NCBI RefSeq assembly: GCF_002940665.1 | Contig: NZ_MIGY01000002.1 | Span: forward strand, 310,001-374,000 | Direction of reading: 5' to 3' | DNA: 64,000 nucleotides | From: Xanthomonas arboricola | Lineage (GTDB): Bacteria; Pseudomonadota; Gammaproteobacteria; Xanthomonadales; Xanthomonadaceae | Shown: positions 1 through 10,000 of the stretch, in pieces | Layout of the letters: each line of letters opens with the position of its first letter | Position numbering within the stretch: the stretch's first letter is position 1 | Made by a program: the position numbers and the translations under genes | The notes under the pieces: generated by a model | Told to the model about the DNA's origin: nothing | The model's database searches: none | The model's input: the letters and a program-made list of their open reading frames with translations, nothing else

Positions 1-1161
1 TGCCAGGCTACGCAGCCGCAGTTGATCGTGCTGCAGGCGTCGCTGCATCGCTGCCTGCGGATGCAGTGTTCGCAGTCGTTGCTGCAGCGTGGCCAGATCG
101 CGTTGCGGGTTATGCGCTTGCAGGCGCGCCTGCGTCCGTTGCACGCGTGCCTGCAGACGCTCCAGCACCTGGGTCATGCGCGCGCGCAGCTGGCGGCCGG
201 CGTCCTGCTGCCGGCGTTGCAGCAGTTGCAGCCGCGCCTGCGGGCTGTGTGCACGCAGGCGCAGGGCAAGCCGGTCGGCGCGCTGCATCGCGTTGCCCAG
301 CGCGTGCTGCTGCAGCTGGGCCATGCGGGCATGCGCGCGCCGCACGCGGGCGACCAGCTCGCGCTGATCGGGCACCAGCAGTTCCGCCGCCACCGAGGGC
401 GTGGGCGCGCGCACGTCGGCCACGAAATCGCTGAGGCTGAAGTCGGTCTCGTGCCCGACCGCCGACACCACCGGCGTGCGCGCGGCGGCAATCGCGCGGG
501 CCAGGCGTTCGTCGTTGAAGGCCCACAGGTCCTCCAGCGAGCCGCCGCCGCGGGTGATCAGAATGACGTCGTAGCGCCCGGACGCATCGGCGCGCTGCAG
601 CAACGAGGTGATCTGCGCCGCGGCGCTGTCGCCCTGCACCAGGCAGGGCAGCAGGTCCACTTCCAGCAACGGAAAGCGGCGCGCCAGGACGCTGAGCACG
701 TCGCGCACCGCCGCACCGCTGGGTGAGGTGATCACTGCCAGCCGCCGCACATGCGCCGGCAGCGGCTGCTTGCGCTCGGCATCGAACAGGCCCTCGGCGG
801 CCAGGCGCGCACGCAATTCGTCGAAGGCACGGCGCAAGGCGCCTTCGCCGGCCTCTTCCATGTGGTCGAGTACCAGCTGGTAGTCGCCGCGCGCTTCGTA
901 CAGGGTGAGACGTCCGCGCGCGAGCACGCGCAGCCCTTCGCGCGGCTGGAACTTCAGCCAGGTGCTCTTGGGCTTGAACATCGCGCAACGGATCTGCGCG
1001 CGCGCGTCCTTGAGCGTGAAGTACAGATGGCCCGAAGACGGGCGCGTGACGCTGCTCAGCTCTGCTTCCACCCAGACCAGCGGGAAGCTGCCTTCCAGCA
1101 AGTCGCGTGCCAGCGTGTTGAGCTGGCTGGGGGTGAGGATCTGTTCATTGCGGTCGGCCAT
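1..1161 (-). CDS. xseA: Exodeoxyribonuclease VII large subunit (3' end cut by window edge)
   Basis: Large subunit of exonuclease VII, which degrades single-stranded DNA to oligonucleotides together with XseB. Reading the minus strand from the ATG at 1161 gives 387 codons with no stop before the window edge. The N-terminus ([15 protein letters not shown]) leads into an OB-fold region with a [22 protein letters not shown] stretch, split here as VEAELSS and [10 protein letters not shown], typical of XseA. The core follows with [14 protein letters not shown] and [19 protein letters not shown]. The arginine/glutamine-rich second half is the coiled-coil arm. The family is about 440-450 residues, so roughly 60 are missing. 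Many overlapping frames exist here because of the extreme GC content, but only this one has family motifs. Confidence 0.95.
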   Translation of the reverse strand, partial: MADRNEQILTPSQLNTLARDLLEGSFPLVWVEAELSSVTRPSSGHLYFTLKDARAQIRCAMFKPKSTWLKFQPREGLRVLARGRLTLYEARGDYQLVLDHMEEAGEGALRRAFDELRARLAAEGLFDAERKQPLPAHVRRLAVITSPSGAAVRDVLSVLARRFPLLEVDLLPCLVQGDSAAAQITSLLQRADASGRYDVILITRGGGSLEDLWAFNDERLARAIAAARTPVVSAVGHETDFSLSDFVADVRAPTPSVAAELLVPDQRELVARVRRAHARMAQLQQHALGNAMQRADRLALRLRAHSPQARLQLLQRRQQDAGRQLRARMTQVLERLQARVQRTQARLQAHNPQRDLATLQQRLRTLHPQAAMQRRLQHDQLRLRSLA

Positions 1162-1214
1162 CGCCGCATTATCCCGCAGCGGCGATGCGCATGCGTGAGT
1201 GCATCGGGCCGAGC

Positions 1215-2282
1215 TTACCCACCGTGTTGCGCCAGCGCCCAGCCCACATGTTCGCGTACCAGCTCCGACGCGTCGTGGCGACGCGCCTCCAGTGCCGCCA
1301 ATACCTCCGGCGTGCCGGGCGCATTGCCCAGGCCCACCGCGATATTGCGCAGCCACCGCTGATGGCCGCTGCGACGGATCGGGCTGCCTTCGGTGCGGCG
1401 CAGGAACTCGGCTTCGTCCCAGGCAAACAGCTGCGGCAGCGTCGCCACATCCAGCTCGTTGCGGGCGCGGAAATCGGCTTCGTCGGTGCGCTGGGCGAAC
1501 TTGTTCCAGGGGCAGGCCAGCTGGCAGTCGTCGCAACCGAAGATGCGGTTGCCGATCGGCTTGCGCATCTGCTCGGGAATCGCGCCCTCGTGTTCGATGG
1601 TGAGATAGGCGATGCAGCGGCGCGCATCCAGTCGGTAGGGCGCGATGATGGCCTGGGTCGGGCAGATGTCGATGCAACGCGTGCAGGTGCCGCAATGCGC
1701 GGTGGCCGGGGTGTCGATGGGCAGTGGCAGATCGAGGTAGATCTCGCCCAGGAAGAACCACGACCCGCCGTTGCGATCGATCAGGCAGGTGTGTTTGCCG
1801 ATCCAGCCCAGCCCGGCATTGCGCGCCAGTGCGCGCTCCAGCACCGGTGCCGAATCCACGAAGACCCGATAGCCGAACGCGCCGACTTCGCCCTGGATGC
1901 GCTCGGCCAGTTTCTGCAGCCGGTTGCGCATCAGCTTGTGATAGTCGCGCCCCAGCGCGTATCGCGCCACGTAGGCGCGGCGGCCGTCGTGCAAGGTATT
2001 CCAGGCCTCAGTGTCGTCCTTGCAGCCGTAGTCCATACCTACCGACAACACGCGCAAGGTGCCGGGCACCAGCTCCTGCGGGCGCGAACGTTTGTCGCCG
2101 TGCTGGGCCATCCAGTGCATGGTCCCGTACAGGCCTTCTTCCAGCCAGCTGCGCAGATGCGCCTCGTCTTCGCCGAGCTCGATGCCGGTGATCCCGCAGC
2201 GCTGGAAGCCGGCCTCGCGCGCAAGCGCACGGATGCGCGCGGCAGCGTCGGTGGGGTCGGGGCGGGCGAGGACGGCAGACAT
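1215..2282 (-). CDS. queG: Epoxyqueuosine reductase
   Basis: Cobalamin- and iron-sulfur-dependent reductase that converts epoxyqueuosine to queuosine in the wobble position of GUN-anticodon tRNAs. The 355-residue product carries two ferredoxin-type clusters: [12 protein letters not shown] (about residue 195) and [11 protein letters not shown] (about residue 250), with a further cysteine in [10 protein letters not shown]. The C-terminus has HEAT-like repeats ([19 protein letters not shown]). The reading frame is open far upstream, but the ATG at 2282 gives the family length and lies about 7 nt downstream of a TATACT box, so translation may be leaderless. It is divergent from nnrD with only 24 bp between the two start codons. 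Confidence 0.95.
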   Translation of the reverse strand: MSAVLARPDPTDAAARIRALAREAGFQRCGITGIELGEDEAHLRSWLEEGLYGTMHWMAQHGDKRSRPQELVPGTLRVLSVGMDYGCKDDTEAWNTLHDGRRAYVARYALGRDYHKLMRNRLQKLAERIQGEVGAFGYRVFVDSAPVLERALARNAGLGWIGKHTCLIDRNGGSWFFLGEIYLDLPLPIDTPATAHCGTCTRCIDICPTQAIIAPYRLDARRCIAYLTIEHEGAIPEQMRKPIGNRIFGCDDCQLACPWNKFAQRTDEADFRARNELDVATLPQLFAWDEAEFLRRTEGSPIRRSGHQRWLRNIAVGLGNAPGTPEVLAALEARRHDASELVREHVGWALAQHGG

Positions 2283-2289
2283 GGCGACA

Positions 2290-2299
2290 AGTATAGAAT
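2290..2299. promoter_or_regulatory. Overlapping divergent -10 boxes of queG and nnrD
   Basis: The 24 bp between the two start codons contain TATAGAAT (2292-2299) reading right toward nnrD and TATACT (2295 down to 2290) reading left toward queG. Both -10-like boxes share the same four bases. Each sits only about 7 nt from its start codon, which predicts leaderless or near-leaderless mRNAs in both directions. No good -35 hexamer is seen on either side, so this is an inference from position and -10 similarity. Confidence 0.45.
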
Positions 2300-2306
2300 T
2301 CCCGGC

Positions 2307-3794
2307 ATGTACGCACCGCTCGATCTTTACGACACCGCCGCCGCACGCAGCCTGGACACGCAGGCCACCACGCTGCTCGGCGGCGACGGCTATACCTTGA
2401 TGCAGCGCGCCGGGCAGGCCGCCTGGCAGCATCTGCTGGATCGCTGGCCGCAGGCACGCCGCATCGTGGTGGTCTGCGGCACCGGCAACAACGGCGGCGA
2501 CGGTTATGTGCTGGCACGGCTGGCGCAGTGGGCCGGGCGCCAGGTGCAGGTGGTACATCTCTCCGAGCACGGCCCGGCCTCGCCGCTGGCACAACGTGCC
2601 TGCACGGACTATCTGGGCGTGGGCGGTGCGATCGAGCTATTTCCGTCGCCGCTGGCACAGGCAGATGTGATCGTCGATGCGCTGTTCGGCATCGGCCTCA
2701 ACCGCGCGCCCGACGCCGAGACCGCCGCGTTGATCGACGCCATCAACGTAGCCGGTGTGCCGGTGCTTGCGCTGGATGTGCCCAGCGGCATCGATGCCGA
2801 TCACGGCGTGGCCTTCGGTGCCGCGGTGCGCGCGGATGCCACCTTGCAGTTCCTCGTACCGCACGTCGGGCTCTATACCGGCGATGCGCTGGAGCATGCC
2901 GGCACGCGCGCAACCACGTCGCTGGACGTGCCGGATGCCGCGTTCGACGGGCTGGCGCCGGCCGCGCACAGCTGGGACATCAACGCCCTGGCCGCGCAGT
3001 TGCGCCCACGGCGACGCAATACGCACAAGGGCGAGTCCGGCCGCGTGCTGTGTGTCGGTGGCAACCTCGGCAGCGGCGGAGCGATCATGCTCACCGCCGA
3101 ATCGGCCTTGCGCAGCGGGGCAGGGCTGGTGCAGGTCGCCACCCGCGCCGAGCACGTCGCGCCGCTGCTGGCGCGCTGCCCGGAAGCGATGGCGCGCCCG
3201 GTGCAGGCCGACGACGACATCGCCGCATTGGCCGATGCGGCCGACGTGGTGGCGCTGGGTCCGGGCCTGGGGCAGGACGCCTGGGCGCAACAGTTGTGGC
3301 GTACGGTGCTGGCCTCGGACAGCGCCATCGTCATCGATGCCGATGGCCTGAATCTGCTGGCCGCCAACAAGGAGCCGGCGCGCGGCCCGCGCGTCTTGAC
3401 CCCGCATCCCGGCGAAGCCGGCCGCCTGCTGGGGCTGTCGACCACGCAGGTTCAGCAGGATCGACTGGCCGTTGCAGACGCATTGGCCAGGCGCTTTGAT
3501 GCGGTGGTGGTGCTCAAAGGCGCCGGCAGCGTGATCGCCGCGCCGCACGCGGTGCCGCGCATCATCGATGCCGGCAATCCGGGTATGGCGGTCGGCGGCA
3601 TGGGCGACCTGCTGACGGGCGTGATCGCGGCCTTGCTGGCACAGGGTTGGTCGCCATTCGATGCCGCCAGCCGGGGCGCCTTGCTGCATGCCTGCGCCGG
3701 CGATGCGGCCGCACGCGCGGGCGAGCGCGGCCTGCTGCCGACCGATCTGCTGCCCGAACTTCGCCGCTTGGCCAATGCCGGAGCCACTGCATGA
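2307..3794 (+). CDS. nnrD: Bifunctional NAD(P)H-hydrate epimerase / ADP-dependent NAD(P)H-hydrate dehydratase
   Basis: Repairs hydrated NADH and NADPH: the N-terminal half epimerises (R)- to (S)-NAD(P)HX and the C-terminal half dehydrates the S form using ADP. The 495-residue product has the YjeF N-terminal Rossmann domain with GTGNNGGDGYVLARL (about residues 60-75). The ribokinase-like C-terminal domain follows with LTPHPGEAGRLLG and the NPGMAVGGMGDLLTG anion-hole/ADP loop (about residues 430-445). The frame is open upstream, but the ATG at 2307 matches the family start and the divergent promoter. Its stop codon overlaps the start of tsaE (ATGA), so the two are probably cotranscribed, as in many proteobacteria (the yjeF-yjeE pair). 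Confidence 0.95.
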   Translation: MYAPLDLYDTAAARSLDTQATTLLGGDGYTLMQRAGQAAWQHLLDRWPQARRIVVVCGTGNNGGDGYVLARLAQWAGRQVQVVHLSEHGPASPLAQRACTDYLGVGGAIELFPSPLAQADVIVDALFGIGLNRAPDAETAALIDAINVAGVPVLALDVPSGIDADHGVAFGAAVRADATLQFLVPHVGLYTGDALEHAGTRATTSLDVPDAAFDGLAPAAHSWDINALAAQLRPRRRNTHKGESGRVLCVGGNLGSGGAIMLTAESALRSGAGLVQVATRAEHVAPLLARCPEAMARPVQADDDIAALADAADVVALGPGLGQDAWAQQLWRTVLASDSAIVIDADGLNLLAANKEPARGPRVLTPHPGEAGRLLGLSTTQVQQDRLAVADALARRFDAVVVLKGAGSVIAAPHAVPRIIDAGNPGMAVGGMGDLLTGVIAALLAQGWSPFDAASRGALLHACAGDAAARAGERGLLPTDLLPELRRLANAGATA

Positions 3795-4291
3795 GCCAGC
3801 TCAACGCGACACTGGTCGATGCGCAGGCCACCGAAACCCTGGGGCAGGCCCTGGCTGCGGTACGGCCCGCCCGTGCGATGGTGCAACTGCACGGCGATCT
3901 CGGCGCAGGCAAGTCCACGCTGGCACGCGCGTTGCTGCGCGCACTCGGCGTCACCGGGCCGATTCGCAGCCCCACCTACACGCTGGTCGAGCGCTACCCG
4001 CTCGGCACTGGCGACGAGGCCTGGCACCTGGATCTGTACCGCATCGGACAAGCCGGGGAACTGGATTTTCTCGGGCTCGACGAGGGCAGCGCGAGCCTGT
4101 GGCTGGTCGAGTGGCCGGAACGCGGCGCAGGTGCATTGCCGCCGGTGGATCTAGACGTGGAACTGGCGGTCGACGGCGATGGGCGGAGCGTCACGCTGTT
4201 GGGGCGCAGCGATACCGGGCGCGGCTGGCTGGCGCGGCTGTCGGGCCTGCCTCAGTTGCAGTCCCTTTGTACCAGCTCACAGGAAGAATGA
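3791..4291 (+). CDS. tsaE: tRNA threonylcarbamoyladenosine biosynthesis ATPase TsaE
   Basis: P-loop ATPase that works with TsaB and TsaD to attach threonylcarbamoyl to A37 of ANN-decoding tRNAs. The 166-residue product shows the Walker A motif GDLGAGKSTLARAL (about residues 35-48), SPTYTLVERY, HLDLYRI and the late LVEWPER motif. It starts at an ATGA overlap with nnrD, implying translational coupling. The length fits the family (about 150-165), with a slightly extended C-terminus. amiC follows 70 bp downstream, an arrangement seen in other gammaproteobacteria (tsaE-amiB-mutL). Confidence 0.95.
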   Translation: MSQLNATLVDAQATETLGQALAAVRPARAMVQLHGDLGAGKSTLARALLRALGVTGPIRSPTYTLVERYPLGTGDEAWHLDLYRIGQAGELDFLGLDEGSASLWLVEWPERGAGALPPVDLDVELAVDGDGRSVTLLGRSDTGRGWLARLSGLPQLQSLCTSSQEE

Positions 4292-4324
4292 ACGCCAGGT
4301 TGTGGATTATTAAGGGAAATCACC

Positions 4325-4353
4325 TTGCAATTCACACGTTTGGGTGATTGAAT
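4325..4353 (+). promoter_or_regulatory. Candidate sigma70 promoter of amiC
   Basis: TTGCAA (4325-4330) is followed after exactly 17 nt by TTGAAT (4348-4353), each matching four or five of six consensus bases. Transcription would start about 4360, at or just before the ATG at 4362, so the message would be leaderless or nearly so. There is no Shine-Dalgarno sequence upstream of that ATG, which agrees with this. Inference from sequence only. Confidence 0.35.
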
Positions 4354-4361
4354 CCAGCGCC

Positions 4362-6035
4362 ATGACACCGGGGTTCCGCCAGTTTTGCGTTTCCGCCCTG
4401 ACCGCCAGCCTCAGCCTGGCGGTTTTTGCTGCGTGGGCCGGCGAGATCAAGGGTGTCGGCATCAGCACCGGTGCAACCGGCACGCGTGCCGAGATCCAGC
4501 TCGCCGGTAGCGGCGGATTCAAGACCCTGTCGCTGGCCAACCCCAATCGCCTGGTGGTGGATTTTCCCGATTCCTCGGGTGTGCGCGGCCTCAAGCTGCC
4601 GCCGGCTGCCGGCCTGGTGACGTCGGTGCGTACCGGGCAACCGGTGCCCGGCACCTTCCGTGTGGTGTTCGAGCTGGCAACGCCGGTGACGCCGTTGAAG
4701 CCGCAGATGCAGACGTTGGGCAGCGCATCGACCCTGGTGATCGAGTGGCCGGGCGATCCGCCGGCTGCCGGCATGCTGGCCACCACCACAACAGCACCTG
4801 CCGCGCTGCCGCCACCGCGCCCGGCCAATGCACAATCCGAGGCTGCCCGCGCAACTGCTGCGTTGGCAGCGTCTGCGCAACGCGCGTCGGTGGTGCCGCC
4901 TGCTCCGGCGCCCGCACCGTATGTGCCTGCCTCGGCCATGCCCAGCGTGACTCCGGCACCGGTACCGACCACGGTCGCCACCGGCGTACCGACACCGCGT
5001 CCAGGTACCGCCACGACCACGGTGACGACCGGCACCAACGCGCCAGCAAACACCGCCGGCAACACGCCCAATCGCGTCACCGCCGCGGTGTCGCCCGTCT
5101 CGGCGATGGCAGGCAACGGCACATCGCCTGCTGCCATCTTGAATGGCGGCAATGCCGTGGCCGCCACGCCGAATGCGGCTGCCGGCAGCGTCGCTGCGGC
5201 GGAAAGCGACGAAATGCCGCCGCGTCCGGTGCTGCCCAGTGAATCCTCGCGGATCAAGATGGCACCGGGCATGCGTCCGCTGATCGTGGCCATCGATCCG
5301 GGTCATGGCGGCCAGGATCCCGGCGCCATGGGCCCTACCGGCAAGCGCGAAAAAGACGTCACCCTGGCGGTCGGCCGCGAACTGGCGCGCCAGATCAATG
5401 CCACGCCCGGCATGAAGGCGTACCTGACGCGCGATACCGACGTGTTCATTCCGCTGCCGATGCGCGCGCAGAAGGCACGCGCCGCCAAGGCCGATATCTT
5501 CATCTCCATCCACGCCGACGCTGCCGAGAACCGCAGTGCGACCGGTTCGTCCGTCTACGTGCTGTCGACCAAGGGCGCCTCCTCGCAGCGCGCGCGCTGG
5601 CTGGCCGACAAGGAAAACGCCGCCGACCTGGTCGGCGGCGTGCGTCTGCAGCAGACCGAAAGCACGCTGGCCAATGTGCTGCTGGATCTGGCGCAGAGCG
5701 GCCACATGAAGGCCTCCGAAGATGCGGCAGGGCACGTGCTCGGCGGCCTCAAGCGGATAGGCAACAATCACAAGCCGCAGCTGGAACGCGCCAACTTCGC
5801 GGTGCTGCGCACCTCCGACATGCCGGCGATGCTGGTGGAAACGGCCTTCATTTCCAATCCGGACGAAGAGCGCCGGCTGATCGACCCGGCCTACCAGCGC
5901 AAGATCGCCTCGGCGGTGCTGGACGGCATCGATACCTTCTTCACCCGTCAGCCGCCACCGGGCACGCTGTTTGCCGCACGTGCGCAGGCCGAAGCCGATG
6001 CCGGTGTCGGCACCGTGGCCGGCGGCAGCCGCTGA
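4362..6035 (+). CDS. amiC: N-acetylmuramoyl-L-alanine amidase, AmiC/AmiB type
   Basis: Periplasmic zinc amidase that cleaves peptide side chains from peptidoglycan during daughter-cell separation. The 557-residue product begins with a signal peptide ending near AAWAGEIKG. It then has an AMIN domain (about residues 25-125, with RLVVDFPDSSG), a long Ala/Pro/Thr-rich low-complexity linker (about 130-290) and an Amidase_3 domain (about 305-530). The domain shows IAIDPGHGGQDPGA, KREKDVTLAVG, SIHADA and VETAFISNPDEE, which supply the zinc and catalytic residues. A GTG at 4344 is in frame, but the ATG at 4362 gives a proper signal peptide. The linker is longer than in E. coli AmiC. Confidence 0.93.
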   Translation: MTPGFRQFCVSALTASLSLAVFAAWAGEIKGVGISTGATGTRAEIQLAGSGGFKTLSLANPNRLVVDFPDSSGVRGLKLPPAAGLVTSVRTGQPVPGTFRVVFELATPVTPLKPQMQTLGSASTLVIEWPGDPPAAGMLATTTTAPAALPPPRPANAQSEAARATAALAASAQRASVVPPAPAPAPYVPASAMPSVTPAPVPTTVATGVPTPRPGTATTTVTTGTNAPANTAGNTPNRVTAAVSPVSAMAGNGTSPAAILNGGNAVAATPNAAAGSVAAAESDEMPPRPVLPSESSRIKMAPGMRPLIVAIDPGHGGQDPGAMGPTGKREKDVTLAVGRELARQINATPGMKAYLTRDTDVFIPLPMRAQKARAAKADIFISIHADAAENRSATGSSVYVLSTKGASSQRARWLADKENAADLVGGVRLQQTESTLANVLLDLAQSGHMKASEDAAGHVLGGLKRIGNNHKPQLERANFAVLRTSDMPAMLVETAFISNPDEERRLIDPAYQRKIASAVLDGIDTFFTRQPPPGTLFAARAQAEADAGVGTVAGGSR

Positions 6036-6172
6036 GCCGCTCGGCTATCATTCCGCACTGATTCCTTGATGACGGCGCCTGCGCGCCGCCGGATTGCCGT
6101 GCCGACGTCTGTCTTGCCTGTTACACCCTCGATGCGCTCCGCAGTCTGCGTCCAGCGCGAGCGCCTGTGCTG

Positions 6173-8035
6173 ATGGCGATCCGTCAGCTCCCCGAGATCC
6201 TGATCAACCAGATTGCCGCCGGCGAAGTCGTCGAGCGGCCTGCCTCCGTGGTCAAGGAACTGGTCGAAAACGCGCTCGATGCCGGCGCCACCCGCGTGGA
6301 TATCGAGCTGGAGGAGGGCGGGGTGCGGCTGATCCGCATCCGCGACAACGGCGGCGGCATCACTCCCGACGAGCTGCCGCTGGCGGTGTCGCGGCATGCC
6401 ACCAGCAAGATCGCATCGCTGGACGATCTGGAAACCGTGGCCACGCTCGGATTCCGCGGCGAAGCCCTGCCGTCGATCGCCTCGGTCAGCCGTTTCACGC
6501 TGATCTCGCGCCGCCACGATGCCGAACATGGCTCCGCACTGGAGATCGATGGCGGACGCCTAAGCGAGGTGATGCCGCGCGCGCATGCGCCCGGCACCAC
6601 GGTCGAAGTGCGCGAGCTGTTCTTCAACGTGCCGGCGCGGCGCAAGTTCCTGCGTGCCGAGCGCACCGAGCTGGGGCATATCGAAGAATGGCTGCGCTCG
6701 TTGGCGTTGGCGCGCCCGGATGTGGAATTGCGGGTGTCGCACAACGGCAAACCGTCGCGTCGCTACAAGCCGGGCGATCTGTATTCGGATGCGCGGCTGG
6801 GCGAAACCCTGGGCGAGGATTTCGCACGGCAGGCCCTGCGCGTCGATCACAGCGGCGCCGGCCTGCGGCTGCATGGCTGGGTCGCGCAGCCGCATTACTC
6901 GCGCGCCAGTACCGACCAGCAGTATCTCTACGTCAATGGCCGCTCGGTGCGCGATCGCAGCGTCGCGCACGCGGTCAAGATGGCCTATGGCGATGTGCTG
7001 TTCCATGGCCGCCAGCCGGCCTATGTGCTGTTCCTGGAACTGGATCCGGCGCGCGTGGACGTCAACGTGCATCCGGCCAAGCACGAGGTGCGTTTCCGTG
7101 AGGCGCGGCTGATCCACGACTTCGTCTACCGCACCTTGCAGGACGCGCTGGCGCATACGCGTGCCGGTGCGATGCCCAACAGCATCGGCACGGACGGCGC
7201 CAGCGACACGGTTGCGGCGCCGGGCGGCATGCTCGACCGTCCAAACTACGGTGCCGGAAACGGCAGTGGCGGCGGTGCCGGCTACGGTCAGTGGACGCCA
7301 TCGCAGACCCCGCTGGGCCTGCGTGTGGACGAGGCGCGTGCGGCCTACAGCGCGCTGTATGCGCCGCCGTCCAGTGGCGCGCAGCAGCAGTCTGCCGCCC
7401 TGCCGGAGGGCGCGGGGATGGGCCTGCCTGCGACTGCCGCAGACAGTGGCGTGCCGCCGCTGGGGTATGCCGTCGCGCAGTTGCACGGCATCTACATCCT
7501 GGCCGAGAACGCCGAAGGCCTGATCGTGGTGGACATGCACGCCGCGCACGAACGCATCGGCTACGAGCGGCTCAAGAACGCGCACGACAGCATCGGCCTG
7601 CACGCGCAACCGCTGCTGGTGCCGATGACGCTGGCGGTGGGCGAGCGCGAGGCCGATACCGCCGAGCGCGAAGCCGACACGCTGGCCAGCCTGGGCTTCG
7701 AGATCACCCGCGCCGGCCCGCAGTCGCTGCATGTGCGCAGCATTCCCGCGCTGCTTGCCAACGCCGAACCAAAGGCGTTGTTGCGCGATGTACTCGGCGA
7801 TCTGCGCGAGCATGGCCAGAGCCGGCGCATTGCCAGTGCGCGCGACGAACTGCTCTCCACGATGGCGTGCCACGGCGCGGTGCGCGCGAACCGGCGCCTG
7901 ACCGTGCCGGAAATGAACGCACTGCTGCGCGATATGGAAATCACCGAGCGCTCGGGCCAATGCAACCATGGCCGACCGACCTGGGCACGGTTTACGCTGG
8001 GCGAAATCGATCGCTGGTTCCTGAGGGGGCGCTGA
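6173..8035 (+). CDS. mutL: DNA mismatch repair protein MutL
   Basis: Matchmaker ATPase linking MutS to downstream repair steps. The 620-residue product has the GHKL ATPase motifs [19 protein letters not shown] and [16 protein letters not shown] Gly/Ser/Ala-rich linker (about residues 340-440) leads to a C-terminal dimerisation domain. That domain contains [12 protein letters not shown], which fits the DQHA(X)2E(X)4E latent-endonuclease motif, plus ACHGAVRA and [12 protein letters not shown] nicking MutL is therefore likely rather than the E. coli MutH-dependent type. The start is the ATG at 6173 ([19 protein letters not shown] is the canonical N-terminus), not the in-frame GTG at 6167. The stop overlaps the next gene (TGATG). 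Confidence 0.96.
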   Translation: MAIRQLPEILINQIAAGEVVERPASVVKELVENALDAGATRVDIELEEGGVRLIRIRDNGGGITPDELPLAVSRHATSKIASLDDLETVATLGFRGEALPSIASVSRFTLISRRHDAEHGSALEIDGGRLSEVMPRAHAPGTTVEVRELFFNVPARRKFLRAERTELGHIEEWLRSLALARPDVELRVSHNGKPSRRYKPGDLYSDARLGETLGEDFARQALRVDHSGAGLRLHGWVAQPHYSRASTDQQYLYVNGRSVRDRSVAHAVKMAYGDVLFHGRQPAYVLFLELDPARVDVNVHPAKHEVRFREARLIHDFVYRTLQDALAHTRAGAMPNSIGTDGASDTVAAPGGMLDRPNYGAGNGSGGGAGYGQWTPSQTPLGLRVDEARAAYSALYAPPSSGAQQQSAALPEGAGMGLPATAADSGVPPLGYAVAQLHGIYILAENAEGLIVVDMHAAHERIGYERLKNAHDSIGLHAQPLLVPMTLAVGEREADTAEREADTLASLGFEITRAGPQSLHVRSIPALLANAEPKALLRDVLGDLREHGQSRRIASARDELLSTMACHGAVRANRRLTVPEMNALLRDMEITERSGQCNHGRPTWARFTLGEIDRWFLRGR

Positions 8036-8973
8036 TGGCTGTACTGCACAAGGGGAACCGCTGGCTGCTCGGCATGCTGGTGTGTGCGGCACTGGCCGGC
8101 TGCGGCAAGGACGCACCGCCACCGGCAGCGCCGGCCGCACTCGACAAGGCCTTTCTGGCCGACAACGCGGCCTGGCGCGAGGCGCGCCTGACCGAGTTGC
8201 GTGCGCCCGATGGCTGGACCAGTCTGGTCGGCCTGCACTGGCTGTCGCTGAAGGCGCATTACATCGGCAGCAGTGCCGACAGCGGCATCAGGCTGGCGGT
8301 CGGGCCGCCCAAGATGGGCATGGTCGCCACCGAGGCCGGCACGGTCTGGTTCGTGCCCGAGCGCGGCGCGGCATTGACCGTCGACGGCAAGCCGCTGGCC
8401 GGCAGGATCCGCTTCCAGTCCGATCGCGACCCGCAGCCGACCTTCATCCATTTCGATGATGGCAAGGGCGTGTTGAGCCTGATCCACCGGGGCGACCGCA
8501 ATGCGCTGCGGGTCAAGCATGCCGATGCGCCATCGCGCAGCCACTTCGCCGGTCTGGACTACTGGCCGGTCGATCCGTCCTGGCGCATCAGCGCGCGCTA
8601 TGTGCCCAACGATGTCGGCAAGACCATCCCGATCGTGGACATCGTCGGCATCAGCAGCGAACAGCCCAACGCCGGGGCGATCACCTTCGAGCGCAACGGC
8701 AAGGCGTACCGGCTGGAAACCATCGGCGAACCCGGGCGGCCGATGTTCGTGGTGTTCGCCGACCGCACCAGCGGGCACGGAAGCTATCCGGCCGGACGCT
8801 TTCTCGACCTGGACGTGCCCGACGCCTCCGGGCATGTGGTCGTCGATTTCAACCGTGCCTACAACCCTCCGTGCGCGTTCACTCCGTTTGCGACCTGTCC
8901 GCTGCCGCCGCCGGAGAACCGCATCGACCTGGCGGTGTCGGCCGGCGAGAAGACCTACAAGGTGCCGCACTGA
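8035..8973 (+). CDS. DUF1684-family lipoprotein
   Basis: The 312-residue product begins with a lipoprotein signal (hydrophobic stretch, then LAGC at about residues 19-22). It continues with a conserved soluble domain containing WTSLVGLHWL near the N-terminus and VVDFNRAYNPPCAFTPFATC near the C-terminus, the hallmark of DUF1684 proteins. Its biochemical role is unknown. It begins inside the mutL stop codon (TGATG), so it is cotranscribed with mutL, and the TraB/GumN gene follows after 15 bp. Function cannot be inferred from the operon, since mutL is cytoplasmic and these two are exported. Confidence 0.85.
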   Translation: MAVLHKGNRWLLGMLVCAALAGCGKDAPPPAAPAALDKAFLADNAAWREARLTELRAPDGWTSLVGLHWLSLKAHYIGSSADSGIRLAVGPPKMGMVATEAGTVWFVPERGAALTVDGKPLAGRIRFQSDRDPQPTFIHFDDGKGVLSLIHRGDRNALRVKHADAPSRSHFAGLDYWPVDPSWRISARYVPNDVGKTIPIVDIVGISSEQPNAGAITFERNGKAYRLETIGEPGRPMFVVFADRTSGHGSYPAGRFLDLDVPDASGHVVVDFNRAYNPPCAFTPFATCPLPPPENRIDLAVSAGEKTYKVPH

Positions 8974-8988
8974 CGTGGAGAGGCCGAC

Positions 8989-9954
8989 ATGGTGAAGGCA
9001 AGCATGCGCAGCCGGCTGGCAGCCTGGTGCGGCGGTGTGGTGATTGCTCTGGCGCTATGCAGCGCGGCGGCCGCGCCGACCTGGGCGCGCGACGGCAGCG
9101 AGGCGCCGGCCGGTCCGCCGGTGCCGCTGTTGTGGAAGGTCGATGGCAAGGGCGGCACGCTGTATCTGCTGGGTTCGTTCCATGTGCTCAAGCCCAGCGA
9201 TTACCCGTTGTCGCCGGATGTGATGCAGGCCTTCGCCAAGGCCGACCGGCTGGTGTTCGAACTGCCGCCCTCCGATGCGCAATCGCCCGAACTGGCCGGC
9301 CGCATGCTGCAGGCGGCGCGTCGCAGCGACGGGCGTCGCCTGCAGGACGCACTGGATCCGAAGACCTGGCAGGCGCTGACCACCTACGCCCGCAAACACG
9401 GGATGCCGGTGGACAGCTTGCAGCCCCTGGAACCCTGGTTCGTGGCGCTGACAATCAGCCTGACGGAGATGCGCCGCCAAGGCATGGACCCGAACGCCGG
9501 TCTGGACCATCATCTGATGGCGCAGGCGCAGATCAGTGGCAAGCCGGCCGATGGACTGGAGCGTGCCGAAGAGCAGATTGCCTTGCTCGATGGCATGTCG
9601 CCCACCGAGCAGCATCAGCTGCTGGAGGAATCGCTGGACGACGCCGGCGCCAACGATCAGCTGCGTCAGCTGCACGCGGCCTGGCGCAGTGGCGATGTGC
9701 GCACCCTGTCCACGCAGATGGCCGAAGAGATGCGGCAGCACTACCCGGCGCTGTATGAGGACATCAATGTCGAGCGCAATGCGCGCTGGGTGCCGCGGCT
9801 GGAGCAGCGGCTGGGCAAAGGCAGCGGGACCACGCTGGTGGTGGTCGGTGCGCTGCACTTGCTGGGAAGCGATGGCGTGGTGGAACGCCTGCGTGCGCGT
9901 GGCTACCACGTGGAGCGGATCTGCTCGGCCTGCGCGGAGCAGGCCGGCCGCTGA
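8989..9954 (+). CDS. TraB/GumN-like (TIKI-type) secreted protein
   Basis: The 321-residue product has a signal peptide (ALALCSAAAAPTWA) and the TraB/GumN/TIKI family signature: LYLLGSFHVL near residue 60, a central GLDHHLMAQA, and VVVGALHLLGSDGV near the C-terminus. TIKI members are metal-dependent proteases built on two histidine-containing GX2H-type motifs, and both are present here (LGSFH and GALH). The Xanthomonas founding member gumN lies beside the xanthan genes; this paralogue does not. It is the last gene of the mutL run and is convergent with phaR 46 bp downstream. Confidence 0.85.
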   Translation: MVKASMRSRLAAWCGGVVIALALCSAAAAPTWARDGSEAPAGPPVPLLWKVDGKGGTLYLLGSFHVLKPSDYPLSPDVMQAFAKADRLVFELPPSDAQSPELAGRMLQAARRSDGRRLQDALDPKTWQALTTYARKHGMPVDSLQPLEPWFVALTISLTEMRRQGMDPNAGLDHHLMAQAQISGKPADGLERAEEQIALLDGMSPTEQHQLLEESLDDAGANDQLRQLHAAWRSGDVRTLSTQMAEEMRQHYPALYEDINVERNARWVPRLEQRLGKGSGTTLVVVGALHLLGSDGVVERLRARGYHVERICSACAEQAGR

Positions 9955-10000
9955 TTGGCGAGGTCGTGGAGCGGCTCACGCTCCAGGCGCCGCGCTTGCG

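Noticed and set aside
9967..9985. Terminator between the TraB/GumN-like gene and phaR
   Set aside because: There is a 7-bp TGGAGCG/CGCTCCA stem in the 46-bp convergent gap, but no T-tract on either strand, so it was not listed as a terminator.
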